17,476 nucleotides of DNA, taken from Pseudomonadota bacterium (GTDB lineage Bacteria; Desulfobacterota; Desulfobulbia; Desulfobulbales; SURF-16). The stretch covers positions 1-17,476 of the forward strand of contig JAUVQZ010000032.1 in the NCBI GenBank assembly GCA_030597865.1, given 5' to 3'. Shown here piece by piece: positions 7,204 to 14,693 of this stretch. Every line of letters begins with the position of its first letter. Within the stretch, counting starts at the first letter, position 1. The notes under the pieces were generated by a model. It was given only the letters and a program-made list of their open reading frames with translations, ran no database searches and was not told the origin of the DNA. The translations under genes were made by a program, and so were the position numbers.

Positions 7204-8247
7204 CTACTTCAGCTTCTTTAAGAGCTGCTTGGCCTTGGCAGCCTGCTCTGATTTAGGATAATAGGTCAGTACATCCTTATAGAGTTTCTTCTGCACCATC
7301 TTGTCACCGAAATGTTCAAAGGCCTTGGCCTGCTTGAGGAGGGCCTCAGGCGCCTTGGGGTGACCTGGATAGTCGGCAACAATATTCTGGAACTCAAGGA
7401 CGGCGCCACTGTAATCGCCATTGTTGAGCAGGCTTGAGCCCAGCCAGAAGCGGGCATTGGGCAAAAGTTTGTCATCCTTGTGGCGATCTAGAAAGGTGGT
7501 AAAGGTGGTAATGGCGCCCTTGTAATCTTTACTGCGGTACTGGCCAAGGCCCATGTCATAAAGTTTTTCAGCCGAACTTTTGTCTGTTGCTGGAACAGGA
7601 GGCGTCTTTTCCGTAGATTTTGGAGGGATGACAAGGGCCACAGGGGAATCATCCTTTTTCTTTTTATGTAGGCGTGGGGTGATTTCCTTGGGCTGCTTCG
7701 TTGCCGCATCCGCAGCGGCCGCAGCAACCTGGGCCGCTTTAGCTGCTGCGGCTCTTCTCTGCGCCTGCTGAGCAGATTGCAGGGCCTCCTGGGCTCGCTG
7801 TTGGGCCTCTTGGGCCATTTTTGTTTTTATTTCAGAGAGATTTCCGCCGAGTTCGCCAATGGTGGCGGCGTTGGTCTGGCTGATTGCCTCAATATTAAGC
7901 AGTCTGTTGTCCAGTTCTTGCTGGAGGCGCCGATTCTCCTCCTGTAAGGCCCTGCCACGATGTCTTGATTCATCAAACTGGCCCTTGATTTGGAGAATCT
8001 CTGTGGAGAGGCGTTCAATTTCAACAGATAAAGAGGCCTGCTGTTTCTGCATGGCTTGGGTGGTGCTGGTGCCGCCGCTGGCTATCTGCCCCATCTGGTT
8101 TTCCATGTCCACGAGACGATTATCCTGGTTGCGGACGTTGAACTGGACATTCCTCAATTGCTGGTCAGTGACACAGCCGGAAAGAAAGGGGATAACGGAA
8201 AGAACAAGGGCGCTATGGAGTAGAAGTTTTTTTGTCATGACGTTCAT
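7204..8247 (-). CDS. ybgF: Tol system accessory lipoprotein YbgF/CpoB-like
   Basis: A 347-residue envelope protein. In E. coli, CpoB (YbgF) links Tol function with peptidoglycan synthesis at division. The N-terminus is a lipoprotein signal with lipobox LSGC and lipidated Cys25; Val26 gives no inner-membrane retention signal, so the outer membrane is likely. Residues 28-165 are rich in heptad-like Gln/Glu/Leu and look coiled-coil, followed by an Ala/Gln-rich stretch to about 184 and a basic Pro-rich linker. Residues 225-345 form three TPR-like repeats (GQYRSKDYKGAITTF, GSSLLNNGDYSGAVLEF and relatives). The E. coli protein has an ordinary signal peptide, so the lipobox is notable. It follows tolB after 48 bases. 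No strong ribosome-binding site decides between ATG 8247 and ATG 8238. Confidence 0.88.
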   Translation of the reverse strand: MNVMTKKLLLHSALVLSVIPFLSGCVTDQQLRNVQFNVRNQDNRLVDMENQMGQIASGGTSTTQAMQKQQASLSVEIERLSTEILQIKGQFDESRHRGRALQEENRRLQQELDNRLLNIEAISQTNAATIGELGGNLSEIKTKMAQEAQQRAQEALQSAQQAQRRAAAAKAAQVAAAAADAATKQPKEITPRLHKKKKDDSPVALVIPPKSTEKTPPVPATDKSSAEKLYDMGLGQYRSKDYKGAITTFTTFLDRHKDDKLLPNARFWLGSSLLNNGDYSGAVLEFQNIVADYPGHPKAPEALLKQAKAFEHFGDKMVQKKLYKDVLTYYPKSEQAAKAKQLLKKLK

Positions 8248-8295
8248 GTCTCAAATGGGGTGAATGGCGGAAAACTATAAAGTCCTACCTGACAA

Positions 8296-9642
8296 TTAGT
8301 AAAATTTCAACCTTTGGGACCATTGGGGGCTGGTTTGGTTACCGGCCAGGGTGAAAAGCTCCTGGAGCCACTGGCCCTCGCTGGTTATGGTACACAGCTT
8401 GCTTTTGTTGTTTCTGGTCCTGGTAAAGGCGATTTGACGAGAATCCGGTGACCAGCTGGGAGATTCGTGGCTGCCCCAAGAGGCCGTGAGCTGGCGGGGT
8501 TGGCCGCCGGCGACCTTGATCTTGTATATTTGATAGCCGTCATCGCCGTTGCCTGTATAGGCGATCCATTCACCATCGGGAGACCAGCTGGGCGTTGTGT
8601 TTTCCCGGCCCTGATAGGTGAGGCGCTGAACCCGTCCACTGTCAACATCCATGGTGTAAATCTGCGGATCTCCGGAGCGATCGGAGACAAAGGCTATTTT
8701 GTCACCGTCCGGTGAAAAAGAGGGGGAGACATTAATGCCGGCATTCACTGTCAATCTCTTTAAAATGGTGCCCAGGGGATCCATTTTATAAAGATCAGGA
8801 TTACCGTCTTTACTTAAGGTGACGACCAAAAAGGAGCCGTTCGGTGCCCAGGCCGGCGCATAATTGATACCTTTACGCCGGGAAATGGCCTTGGTCAGCT
8901 GACTGGATTTGCCAAAGTCGATGAGGTAGAGATTGGGGTTGCCATTATGGTAGGAGGTGTACACCAGTTTGTTGCTATCTGGCGACAGTCGCGGCGTAAT
9001 GGCGAGGTTCCTGTGACGGGTGACCTGGCGGATATCATCCCCCAGGGCATCGGCGATATAAATTTCCTTATGTCCGGAACTATCTGATACAAAGGCAATT
9101 TTGCTGGAGCTGATCCCCTGTTTGCCGGTGATCTTATAAATGATCTCGTCACAGAATTTGAGGATCATCTGGCGCTTCTTTTCCAACTTGTCGCGAAAAC
9201 GTTTTCCCATGACCATCTTACCGGTGCCAGCGTCCATGAGGCGCAGTTCAAGGACGAGCCGGGGGCCTTCGCTGATATATTTGCCGATGACCACATAATT
9301 GGCCCCCAGCATGCGCCAGTTCTGATTTTGACCGCCGCCATAGCTTTTTGGGTCGATGATGTTAATAAAGCCATGGAAATCAAGGCCCTTGGCCAGCAGT
9401 TCTGCCATGGCCTTTCCCGAGTCATGCTTTTGCTCCGGCCTGATTTTATCGGTGAAATAGGGAACGGCAAAATTGATTTTTTTGATCGCCGCATCGGTGA
9501 TATCGATATCAATGACCTGCTGGGCCTTAGAATAGACAGGGGACCAAAAGATAAAAATGGCAGCAAGTGCAACAATCAATGGGTAGGGAAGTTTCTTTAG
9601 GGGCATTTTAGGCATAAACAGTGATGGTGGGCAAAAAATCAC
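8296..9642 (-). CDS. tolB: TolB, periplasmic beta-propeller of the Tol system
   Basis: TolB works in the periplasm between TolA and the outer-membrane partner Pal. The 448-residue frame begins with a hydrophobic signal segment (about 18-40, ending VYSKAQ). An N-terminal alpha/beta domain follows, then from about 180 a six-bladed propeller with repeated SPDG-type blades: SPDSNKLVYTS, SPDGDKIAFVSDRSG, SPDGEWIAYTGN, SPDSRQIAFTR. Length fits the family (about 430-450). The start at 9642 is GTG and overlaps the tolA stop as GTGA, with GAGGGG just upstream. ATG codons at 9615 and 9606 would also leave a workable signal peptide but lack a ribosome-binding site. The overlap implies translational coupling with tolA. 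Confidence 0.95.
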   Translation of the reverse strand: MIFCPPSLFMPKMPLKKLPYPLIVALAAIFIFWSPVYSKAQQVIDIDITDAAIKKINFAVPYFTDKIRPEQKHDSGKAMAELLAKGLDFHGFINIIDPKSYGGGQNQNWRMLGANYVVIGKYISEGPRLVLELRLMDAGTGKMVMGKRFRDKLEKKRQMILKFCDEIIYKITGKQGISSSKIAFVSDSSGHKEIYIADALGDDIRQVTRHRNLAITPRLSPDSNKLVYTSYHNGNPNLYLIDFGKSSQLTKAISRRKGINYAPAWAPNGSFLVVTLSKDGNPDLYKMDPLGTILKRLTVNAGINVSPSFSPDGDKIAFVSDRSGDPQIYTMDVDSGRVQRLTYQGRENTTPSWSPDGEWIAYTGNGDDGYQIYKIKVAGGQPRQLTASWGSHESPSWSPDSRQIAFTRTRNNKSKLCTITSEGQWLQELFTLAGNQTSPQWSQRLKFY

Positions 9643-10547
9643 CTCATCCCCTCGGGGTAGAAGTGAAGGCGTAAAGGATGGTTGGCAATTTCTTCAGGGA
9701 CAGGGGGCAGGGGTGAGGCCTGTTCAATGGTCTGCATGACGAATTTGTCAAATTGATCATTCTCTGATCGTTCTTCAAGCTCGGCCGAAGTGACAATGCC
9801 GTCAGGTCGAACTTTGACGAGCACTGTGGCATATAAATCCTTATGCCAAATCTGACCCTCTGGCAGAATCCAAGATTTAATAATATGTTGCTTCGTAAGG
9901 GCCACGAATTTTTTTGTGGCCGTGTTGGCTGCCTGGCCGCCCCCCGGAGGGCCGCCATAACCAACGTTCTTTTGGGTGCCAGGGGTTGAGGAAATCTCCT
10001 GTCCACTGTCCCAGTCCTCGTCCTGGGGATCTTGGCTGGTGGCTGTTTCCCTGGCCATAATCGATTTACGGATGGCCGCAAAGGCCTTTTCCTTGGCCTC
10101 AATGGCCTTTTCCTGCTGCTGGATACGGTTTAAGGCAGCCAGCACCATGTTGGGGTCCATGGGGGGCAGCCGGACGTCTTTTTTGTTTTTAAGGGTCCGC
10201 GGTCTGAGCAGTCTAATCTCGCTGGGGGCCTTGGGGATGGTCCGGGTTGAGAGTACCGGTTGCAGGCTTCTCGTTTGTGCTGCCGGGGCCATGGTCTCTT
10301 TCTCTTGCGGGGCCGCCTCCTGGAAATCTTCCGGGGCAGGGGTAGGCAGCTCATCAAGATCAAAGAGATCCACCGAATAGACCACTGGCATGGTTCGGTG
10401 GGAAAAAAATAAGTTGCTGGGCATAAGGGCGATAAGGAGAATGGCCAGATGGATACCAGCAGAAAAGAGGAAAGGCTTACGCCACTTCTCATCCTCCCAT
10501 CTGGTGAGGAGATATTCCCGGGGTGAAAAAAATAGTCTGCCAAGCAT
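9639..10547 (-). CDS. tolA: TolA/TonB-type energy transducer of the Tol system
   Basis: TolA spans the periplasm and passes proton-motive energy from TolQR to the outer membrane. The 302-residue protein has a short cytoplasmic N-terminus, one membrane anchor (about 26-48), a Pro-rich stretch (68-90), a basic and helical middle (about 110-170), a Gly-rich hinge (196-205), and a TonB/TolA C-terminal domain (about 212-300) with VKVRPDGIVTSAELEERS and the ending PLRLHFYPEG. It is shorter than E. coli TolA because the long helical domain is reduced. Identity as TolA rather than TonB rests mainly on its place between tolR and tolB. A 144-base gap separates it from tolR, unlike the tight joins elsewhere in the operon. 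ATG at 10547; no clear ribosome-binding site. Confidence 0.88.
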   Translation of the reverse strand: MLGRLFFSPREYLLTRWEDEKWRKPFLFSAGIHLAILLIALMPSNLFFSHRTMPVVYSVDLFDLDELPTPAPEDFQEAAPQEKETMAPAAQTRSLQPVLSTRTIPKAPSEIRLLRPRTLKNKKDVRLPPMDPNMVLAALNRIQQQEKAIEAKEKAFAAIRKSIMARETATSQDPQDEDWDSGQEISSTPGTQKNVGYGGPPGGGQAANTATKKFVALTKQHIIKSWILPEGQIWHKDLYATVLVKVRPDGIVTSAELEERSENDQFDKFVMQTIEQASPLPPVPEEIANHPLRLHFYPEGMR

Positions 10548-10566
10548 GTTTGATGAATCCGTACGT

Positions 10567-10596
10567 CCTATGTTTATCGTCTCTTCTGCATGTCAA
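10567..10596 (-). promoter_or_regulatory. Candidate internal promoter before tolA
   Basis: On the minus strand a perfect TTGACA (10596-10591) lies in the 144-base gap between tolR and tolA. A weak CATAGG (10572-10567) follows at 18 bases. It might give tolA-tolB-ybgF separate transcription, but the -10 matches only 3 of 6. Confidence 0.3.
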
Positions 10597-10691
10597 GCGG
10601 TTGAACGGTGCAGGTGAATCATGGAAGGGTAGAGTAATGAAGAATGGTCTCACACCTTCTTTTCTTTATCTCCTTTAACTCATCAAAAAAA

Positions 10692-11111
10692 TCACCGTTT
10701 CTTTTCCACTGGAATGGTTACCATGCCAAGGTTGTCGAATCCTGCCCCTTTGATATCCGCCATAACCTGAACCACCAGGCCATATTCCACCTTGGTATCT
10801 GCCTTTATCAGGATGGTCTTCCCCCTGTCCAGGTTGGCAAGTTTGCCCAGCTCCTGGCGCAGGAGTTTGCGGTCTCCCTTAATCTTATCAATGCCGATGA
10901 CGCCATTTTTCTTAATGGTAATAACAATGGGTTTATCATCCTGGCGCAAGGCCTTGGCCGTTGTTTCAGGAAGATTTACCTCCAGGCCCTCCGTCATCAT
11001 GGGCGCCGTGACCATGAAAATGATGAGCAGCACCAGCATGACGTCAACAAAGGGGGTGACATTGATATCAGCAATCAAGCCCTTGTTGCCCCTGTTTTGC
11101 ATAAGGGCCAT
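10692..11111 (-). CDS. tolR: TolR (ExbD/TolR family)
   Basis: A 139-residue inner-membrane protein that forms the proton channel and motor with TolQ. A short cytoplasmic N-terminus with DINVTPFVD leads into one membrane helix (about 21-38). The essential proton-carrying Asp is D23, the same position as in E. coli TolR. The rest is the periplasmic ExbD/TolR domain, with KKNGVIGIDKIKGD and ILIKADTKVEYG. The ATG at 11111 overlaps the tolQ stop by one base (TAATG), indicating translational coupling. ExbD is the alternative name, but the linked tolA and tolB decide for TolR. Confidence 0.95.
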   Translation of the reverse strand: MALMQNRGNKGLIADINVTPFVDVMLVLLIIFMVTAPMMTEGLEVNLPETTAKALRQDDKPIVITIKKNGVIGIDKIKGDRKLLRQELGKLANLDRGKTILIKADTKVEYGLVVQVMADIKGAGFDNLGMVTIPVEKKR

Positions 11112-11803
11112 TAGTTTTCACCCCGCGCCAAGATGTCCCTCTCCACCAGATTGAGAAAATCTGCTGAGAAATTTGCCATTTCACTTTCAACATCACTGAG
11201 CTTATTGGAAAAGAAATTATAGAAAATAACAGCAGGAATGGCCACGGCAAGGCCGGCCGCCGTAGCTACCAGGGCTTCGGAAATGCCAGGGGCGACCACG
11301 GCCAGGGACGCTGAGCCGTGGGCGCCAATCTCATTAAAGGAAACCATAATGCCCCACACCGTACCGAACAGACCGATAAAGGGAGTTGAGGAACCGGTGG
11401 TGGCAAGAAAGGGCAGGGCGCGACCGAGCTCAATACTCTTGATCCCCTCCGCCTTTCCCAGGACGCGTTTGAGGTTATTCATGCCCGCCAGTCTCATTTC
11501 CAGATTTTCCTGGCCATGCTCCCTGACGCGTTCAATTTTCTGGAGTTCAGTGTAGCCTGTTTGAAAGATGTGGGCCTCCGGGCATAAACTCTCCTGGGAG
11601 ATGTGGAGGGCTTCGGCCAAGGTCTTGCATTTCCAGAAGGTATTAAGAAAGGTCTCAGAGTCCTTTTTCAGATCCCTAAAGAGGATGAATTTCTGATAGA
11701 CGATAAACCAGGAAAATCCAGAAAAGGAGAGGAGGACAAGCATGACGAATTTCACCGTGAAACCGGCATGCCAGAAAAGTGTGAAAATGTTGAGATCCTG
11801 CAC
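11111..11803 (-). CDS. tolQ: TolQ (MotA/TolQ/ExbB proton channel family)
   Basis: A 230-residue inner-membrane subunit that with TolR converts the proton gradient into movement of TolA. Three membrane helices are visible at about 14-36, 132-155 and 167-199, with the typical cytoplasmic domain between the first two. The family signature lies at LATTGSSTPFIGLFGTVWGI (133-152) and continues with GISEALVATAAGLAVAIPAV. It begins with GTG at 11803, preceded by AGG about 10 bases upstream; no ATG lies at the right place. It is the first gene of the minus-strand tol operon. ybgC, which often precedes tolQ, is absent here and found at 14694 on the other strand. Confidence 0.94.
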   Translation of the reverse strand: MQDLNIFTLFWHAGFTVKFVMLVLLSFSGFSWFIVYQKFILFRDLKKDSETFLNTFWKCKTLAEALHISQESLCPEAHIFQTGYTELQKIERVREHGQENLEMRLAGMNNLKRVLGKAEGIKSIELGRALPFLATTGSSTPFIGLFGTVWGIMVSFNEIGAHGSASLAVVAPGISEALVATAAGLAVAIPAVIFYNFFSNKLSDVESEMANFSADFLNLVERDILARGEN

Positions 11804-11898
11804 TGTTAAACCTGTTGGGAAGTTGATTTGAGTTTACGTACGGATGATGGTCGGCCGGGTCGTAAAAAGGTTATGAATCTATAGCGTTTTTTTAATTG

Positions 11899-11930
11899 AT
11901 TATAAAGGTAATTCTGGGTTTGACGGTCAC
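11899..11930 (-). promoter_or_regulatory. Candidate -10 region for the tol operon
   Basis: A perfect TATAAT on the minus strand (11904-11899) lies about 96 bases before the tolQ GTG. No good -35 appears at 16-18 bases; the nearest wording is CCGTCA (11926-11921). A second, weaker TATAGA lies closer to the gene. Confidence 0.28.
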
Positions 11931-12064
11931 CGGAAAAACCTGCAAGTTCACCAGGGTGGTGGGGCAGTGCTGCCTGGCTACTAAAATGAATAAAATATGG
12001 ACAAAAGGTTCCTTTTTTTCTTGTAAACGGGCCTTTTGGGCCCCTGTTTGGCCAGCAAATTCTT

Positions 12065-12094
12065 TTGACACTTTCTTAGGGTTAATGGTAAATG
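12065..12094 (+). promoter_or_regulatory. Candidate promoter for the hom operon
   Basis: A perfect TTGACA at 12065-12070, with a weak TAAATG (12089-12094) 18 bases later. It lies about 75 bases before the hom ATG and just after the hairpin at 12025-12049. Only the -35 is convincing. Confidence 0.32.
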
Positions 12095-12169
12095 ATCATT
12101 TCTTAATTAAATTCGCCTTTTAATCGGTTTCCTCCCCATTAAAAGACATGACTGGCAGATTTCCCACCT

Positions 12170-13477
12170 ATGAAAACAATACAACTCGGTATAATTGGCT
12201 TTGGCACAGTTGGCAGCGGTACAGCCCAGGTTCTTCTTGAGCAAAGTAACCGTATCACCCGTCGGACAGGTGTCCACATTCGCCTGAAAACCGTCTTGGT
12301 GCGTTCACCCCGGCAATTACCCCCGGAGTTTGCCGATGTCACGGTCACCTGTGAACCCGAGGATCTCTTTAATGACCCGGATATTGATATCATTGTTGAA
12401 CTGATCGGCGGCATTGAGCCGGCCCGGACCTATATCCTCACGGCCATGGAGCATGGCAAACATGTGGTAACGGCCAACAAGGCCCTGCTCTCTGAATGCG
12501 GTATGGAGATTTTCAAGGCTGCGGCCAGGAATAATGTAGAGATTGGCTTTGAGGGCAGCGTTGCCGGTGGTATTCCCGTCATCAAAACCTTTAAAGAGGG
12601 GCTTGTTGCCAATCGTATCGTCTCCATCATGGGTATCCTCAATGGTACGGCGAACTATATCCTGAGCCAGATGACTGAACATGGCCTGCCCTTTGCCGAG
12701 GTCCTCAAGGATGCCCAGCAGAAAGGATATGCCGAGGCAGATCCCACCTATGATATCGAAGGCATTGATACGGCCCATAAGCTTGCCATCCTGGTGACCC
12801 TGGCCTATGGGGTTGAGGTCAAGGTAGATGATATTGCCGTGGAGGGTATCAGTCATATTGAGGCCCTTGATATTGATCTTGCCCGGGAGTTTGGTTATCG
12901 CATTAAGCTGCTGGCAATCAGCCATAATAACGGCAACGATTTTGAGGTCCGGGTCCACCCCACCCTGGTTCCCGAATCCCACCTCCTGGCCTCTATCAAC
13001 GGCGCCTTTAATTCCGTCCATATCCAGGGCGATATGGTGGGCGATATTCTTCTCTATGGCCCTGGGGCGGGCAAGCTTGCCACGGGCAGCGCTGTGACTG
13101 CCGATATTGTTGATATTGCCAGAAATATCAGCCATGGCGCCATCAACCGCGTTTCCTGCCTCTCCTATCTGCCTGAATTCATCGAGGCCAGGAAGATTAC
13201 GCCGATCAGTGAATTGAAATGCTCCTATTATTTTCGCTTCACCACCCTGGATCAGCCCGCAGTATTGGCAACCATTGCCGGTATTTTGGGTAAATTTAAT
13301 ATCAGTATTGAATCTGTTATTCAGAAATCGAACCATAAGGGCAAAACAGTGCCCATTGTGATGAGAACCTACGGGGCTGTCGAGGCTTCGGTGGTTGAGG
13401 CCTTGGCCGAGATCGACAAACTGCCGATTGTTGCTGCGGAGACGGTGAAGATACGAATACTGGCCCAGGGGGATTGA
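12170..13477 (+). CDS. hom: Homoserine dehydrogenase with C-terminal ACT domain
   Basis: Reduces aspartate semialdehyde to homoserine, the branch point to threonine and methionine, using NAD(P)H. At 435 residues it has the standard monofunctional length. The Rossmann fold opens with GFGTVGSG (10-17). TANKALLS (101-108), EGSVAGGIPVI and NGTANYIL (158-165) follow, then the signature GYAEADPTYDIEGIDTAHKL (186-205) with the likely catalytic K204. The ACT domain (about 352-430), with LDQPAVLATIAGILGKFNISI, is the usual site of feedback control by threonine. No good ribosome-binding site precedes the ATG, but no better in-frame start exists. It is followed after 5 bases by the ApgM-family gene, so the two are almost certainly co-transcribed. 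Confidence 0.96.
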   Translation: MKTIQLGIIGFGTVGSGTAQVLLEQSNRITRRTGVHIRLKTVLVRSPRQLPPEFADVTVTCEPEDLFNDPDIDIIVELIGGIEPARTYILTAMEHGKHVVTANKALLSECGMEIFKAAARNNVEIGFEGSVAGGIPVIKTFKEGLVANRIVSIMGILNGTANYILSQMTEHGLPFAEVLKDAQQKGYAEADPTYDIEGIDTAHKLAILVTLAYGVEVKVDDIAVEGISHIEALDIDLAREFGYRIKLLAISHNNGNDFEVRVHPTLVPESHLLASINGAFNSVHIQGDMVGDILLYGPGAGKLATGSAVTADIVDIARNISHGAINRVSCLSYLPEFIEARKITPISELKCSYYFRFTTLDQPAVLATIAGILGKFNISIESVIQKSNHKGKTVPIVMRTYGAVEASVVEALAEIDKLPIVAAETVKIRILAQGD

Positions 13478-13482
13478 TAGCA

Positions 13483-14679
13483 ATGAAAACCGTGATCCTG
13501 GTTGGTGATGGCATGGGTGATTACGGCCATGCTGAGCTCGGTGGTAAAACAATCCTTGAGGCCGCCCGTACCCCTGGCATGGACCATCTGGTCAGCCACG
13601 GCAAACTGGCCCTGCTGCAGACCGTTCCTGATGGCATGTTGCCCGGTAGCGACGTTGCCAATCTCTCCCTGCTCGGCTATCGCCCCGAGGAATTTTATAC
13701 GGGTCGCTCCCCCCTTGAGGCCGCCAGCATGGGCGTTGAGCTTGGCCCCGATGACATTGCCTTCCGTCTCAATCTGGTGAATGTCCGGGAGGAGGACGGT
13801 GCCATGACCATGGTCGATTATAGCGGTGGTCATATCTCCACTGCTGAGGCCCATGAGTTGATCAGCGCCCTGGAGGCAGCCCTTCCGGCCCAAGGCCTGG
13901 CGCTCTATCCAGGCATCAGCTACCGCCATCTCCTTGTGGTTGATGGCGATATAACGGGATTAGAGACGGTGCCCCCCCATGACTACCCGGAAAAGGATGT
14001 CACCACCTTTTGGCAGAATTACGCCTCTGTGCCCCTGCTCGCTGATTTTGTCCACAGGGCAAAGGCCATCCTCGCTGACCATCCGGTTAACGTGAGGCGG
14101 ATGGCTGATGGCAAATTATCTGCCAATTGCGTCTGGCTCTGGGGCGAGGGTAAGGCGCCTGCCATGTTGAGTCTTAACGAACTGTTTGGGGTAAGTGGCG
14201 CCCTCATCTCTGCGGTGGATCTGCTGAAAGGGATCGGCGTCTATGCCGGCATGGAGGTCCTGGAGGTTGAAGGGGCCACAGGCTACCTTGATACCAACTA
14301 TCAGGGCAAGGTCGATGCGGCCCTGGCTGCCCTTGAGCGCCACGATTTTGTCTTTGTCCATATTGAAGCGCCTGATGAGACAGGCCACCAGGGCCTTCTT
14401 AAGGAAAAACTACAGGCGGTTGAAGATTTTGACCGCAATATCGTCCAGCCTATCTTTGCAGGACTCTCGGGGTTTGAACCCTTCCGGGTCGTGGTTTGCA
14501 TGGACCACTTCACCCCGGTTTCCCTAAAGACCCATACCGATGATCCGGTGCCGGTGCTGATATATGACTCGACACAGCCAGTGGATGGTGAATTCTCCTC
14601 CTACAGCGAGGAAAACGGCCGTAGGGCAGGAGTTTTTTATAAGAACGGGGCGCAATTCTTGAGAGCGGTGCTGGCTTGA
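13483..14679 (+). CDS. ApgM-family phosphomutase-like protein; proposed homoserine kinase
   Basis: A 398-residue cytoplasmic protein of the archaeal-type cofactor-independent phosphoglycerate mutase family (alkaline phosphatase superfamily). Metal-site and nucleophile motifs are visible: GDGMGD (8-13), PGSDVANLSLLGY with likely nucleophile Ser56, D298 and H302 in EAPDETGHQG, DH at 341-342 and H351. The family includes a subgroup named in protein models as proposed homoserine kinase, because it sits beside homoserine dehydrogenase in genomes without ThrB. Its position 5 bases after hom fits that role, making O-phosphohomoserine for threonine synthase. The alternative is a glycolytic phosphoglycerate mutase. 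I chose ATG 13483, preceded by GGGG; a TTG at 13474 overlapping hom is less likely. Confidence 0.88.
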   Translation: MKTVILVGDGMGDYGHAELGGKTILEAARTPGMDHLVSHGKLALLQTVPDGMLPGSDVANLSLLGYRPEEFYTGRSPLEAASMGVELGPDDIAFRLNLVNVREEDGAMTMVDYSGGHISTAEAHELISALEAALPAQGLALYPGISYRHLLVVDGDITGLETVPPHDYPEKDVTTFWQNYASVPLLADFVHRAKAILADHPVNVRRMADGKLSANCVWLWGEGKAPAMLSLNELFGVSGALISAVDLLKGIGVYAGMEVLEVEGATGYLDTNYQGKVDAALAALERHDFVFVHIEAPDETGHQGLLKEKLQAVEDFDRNIVQPIFAGLSGFEPFRVVVCMDHFTPVSLKTHTDDPVPVLIYDSTQPVDGEFSSYSEENGRRAGVFYKNGAQFLRAVLA

Positions 14680-14693
14680 CAGGGAAGCGTACC

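Larger units (their letters stand above)
11804..12169. other. 366-bp divergent intergenic region between tolQ and hom
   Basis: No supportable gene: the longest frame (from 11896) resembles nothing and is Cys/Phe/Trp-rich. Promoter candidates for both sides are listed separately. Small perfect hairpins occur at 11953-11965 (CACCA-GGG-TGGTG) and around 11968-11979 (GGCA-GTGC-TGCC). A longer one at 12025-12049 pairs AAAC and GGGCC with GGCCC and GTTT across a 2-base bulge. None ends in a T-run, and none matches a riboswitch class I know. Confidence 0.5.

Noticed and set aside
11915..11990. Possible riboswitch before hom
   Set aside because: Only short local hairpins are visible, they fit no class I know, and they lie upstream of the best promoter candidate, so they would not be in the hom transcript.
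11896..12123. A 75-codon + strand open frame in the tolQ-hom gap
   Set aside because: No ribosome-binding site, odd composition, and it covers the promoter candidates.
13474..13482. TTG start for the ApgM-family gene overlapping hom
   Set aside because: ATG 13483 starts at the family's normal N-terminus (MKTVILVGDGMGD) with an upstream GGGG; the TTG would only add three residues.
12317..13552. A 411-codon open frame antisense to hom and the start of the next gene
   Set aside because: Shadow of hom, whose motifs are all present on the + strand.
14676..14693. TTG start for ybgC overlapping the previous stop
   Set aside because: ATG 14694 has an AGGGAAG ribosome-binding site at suitable spacing; the TTG extension adds six unremarkable residues and places that site inside the gene.
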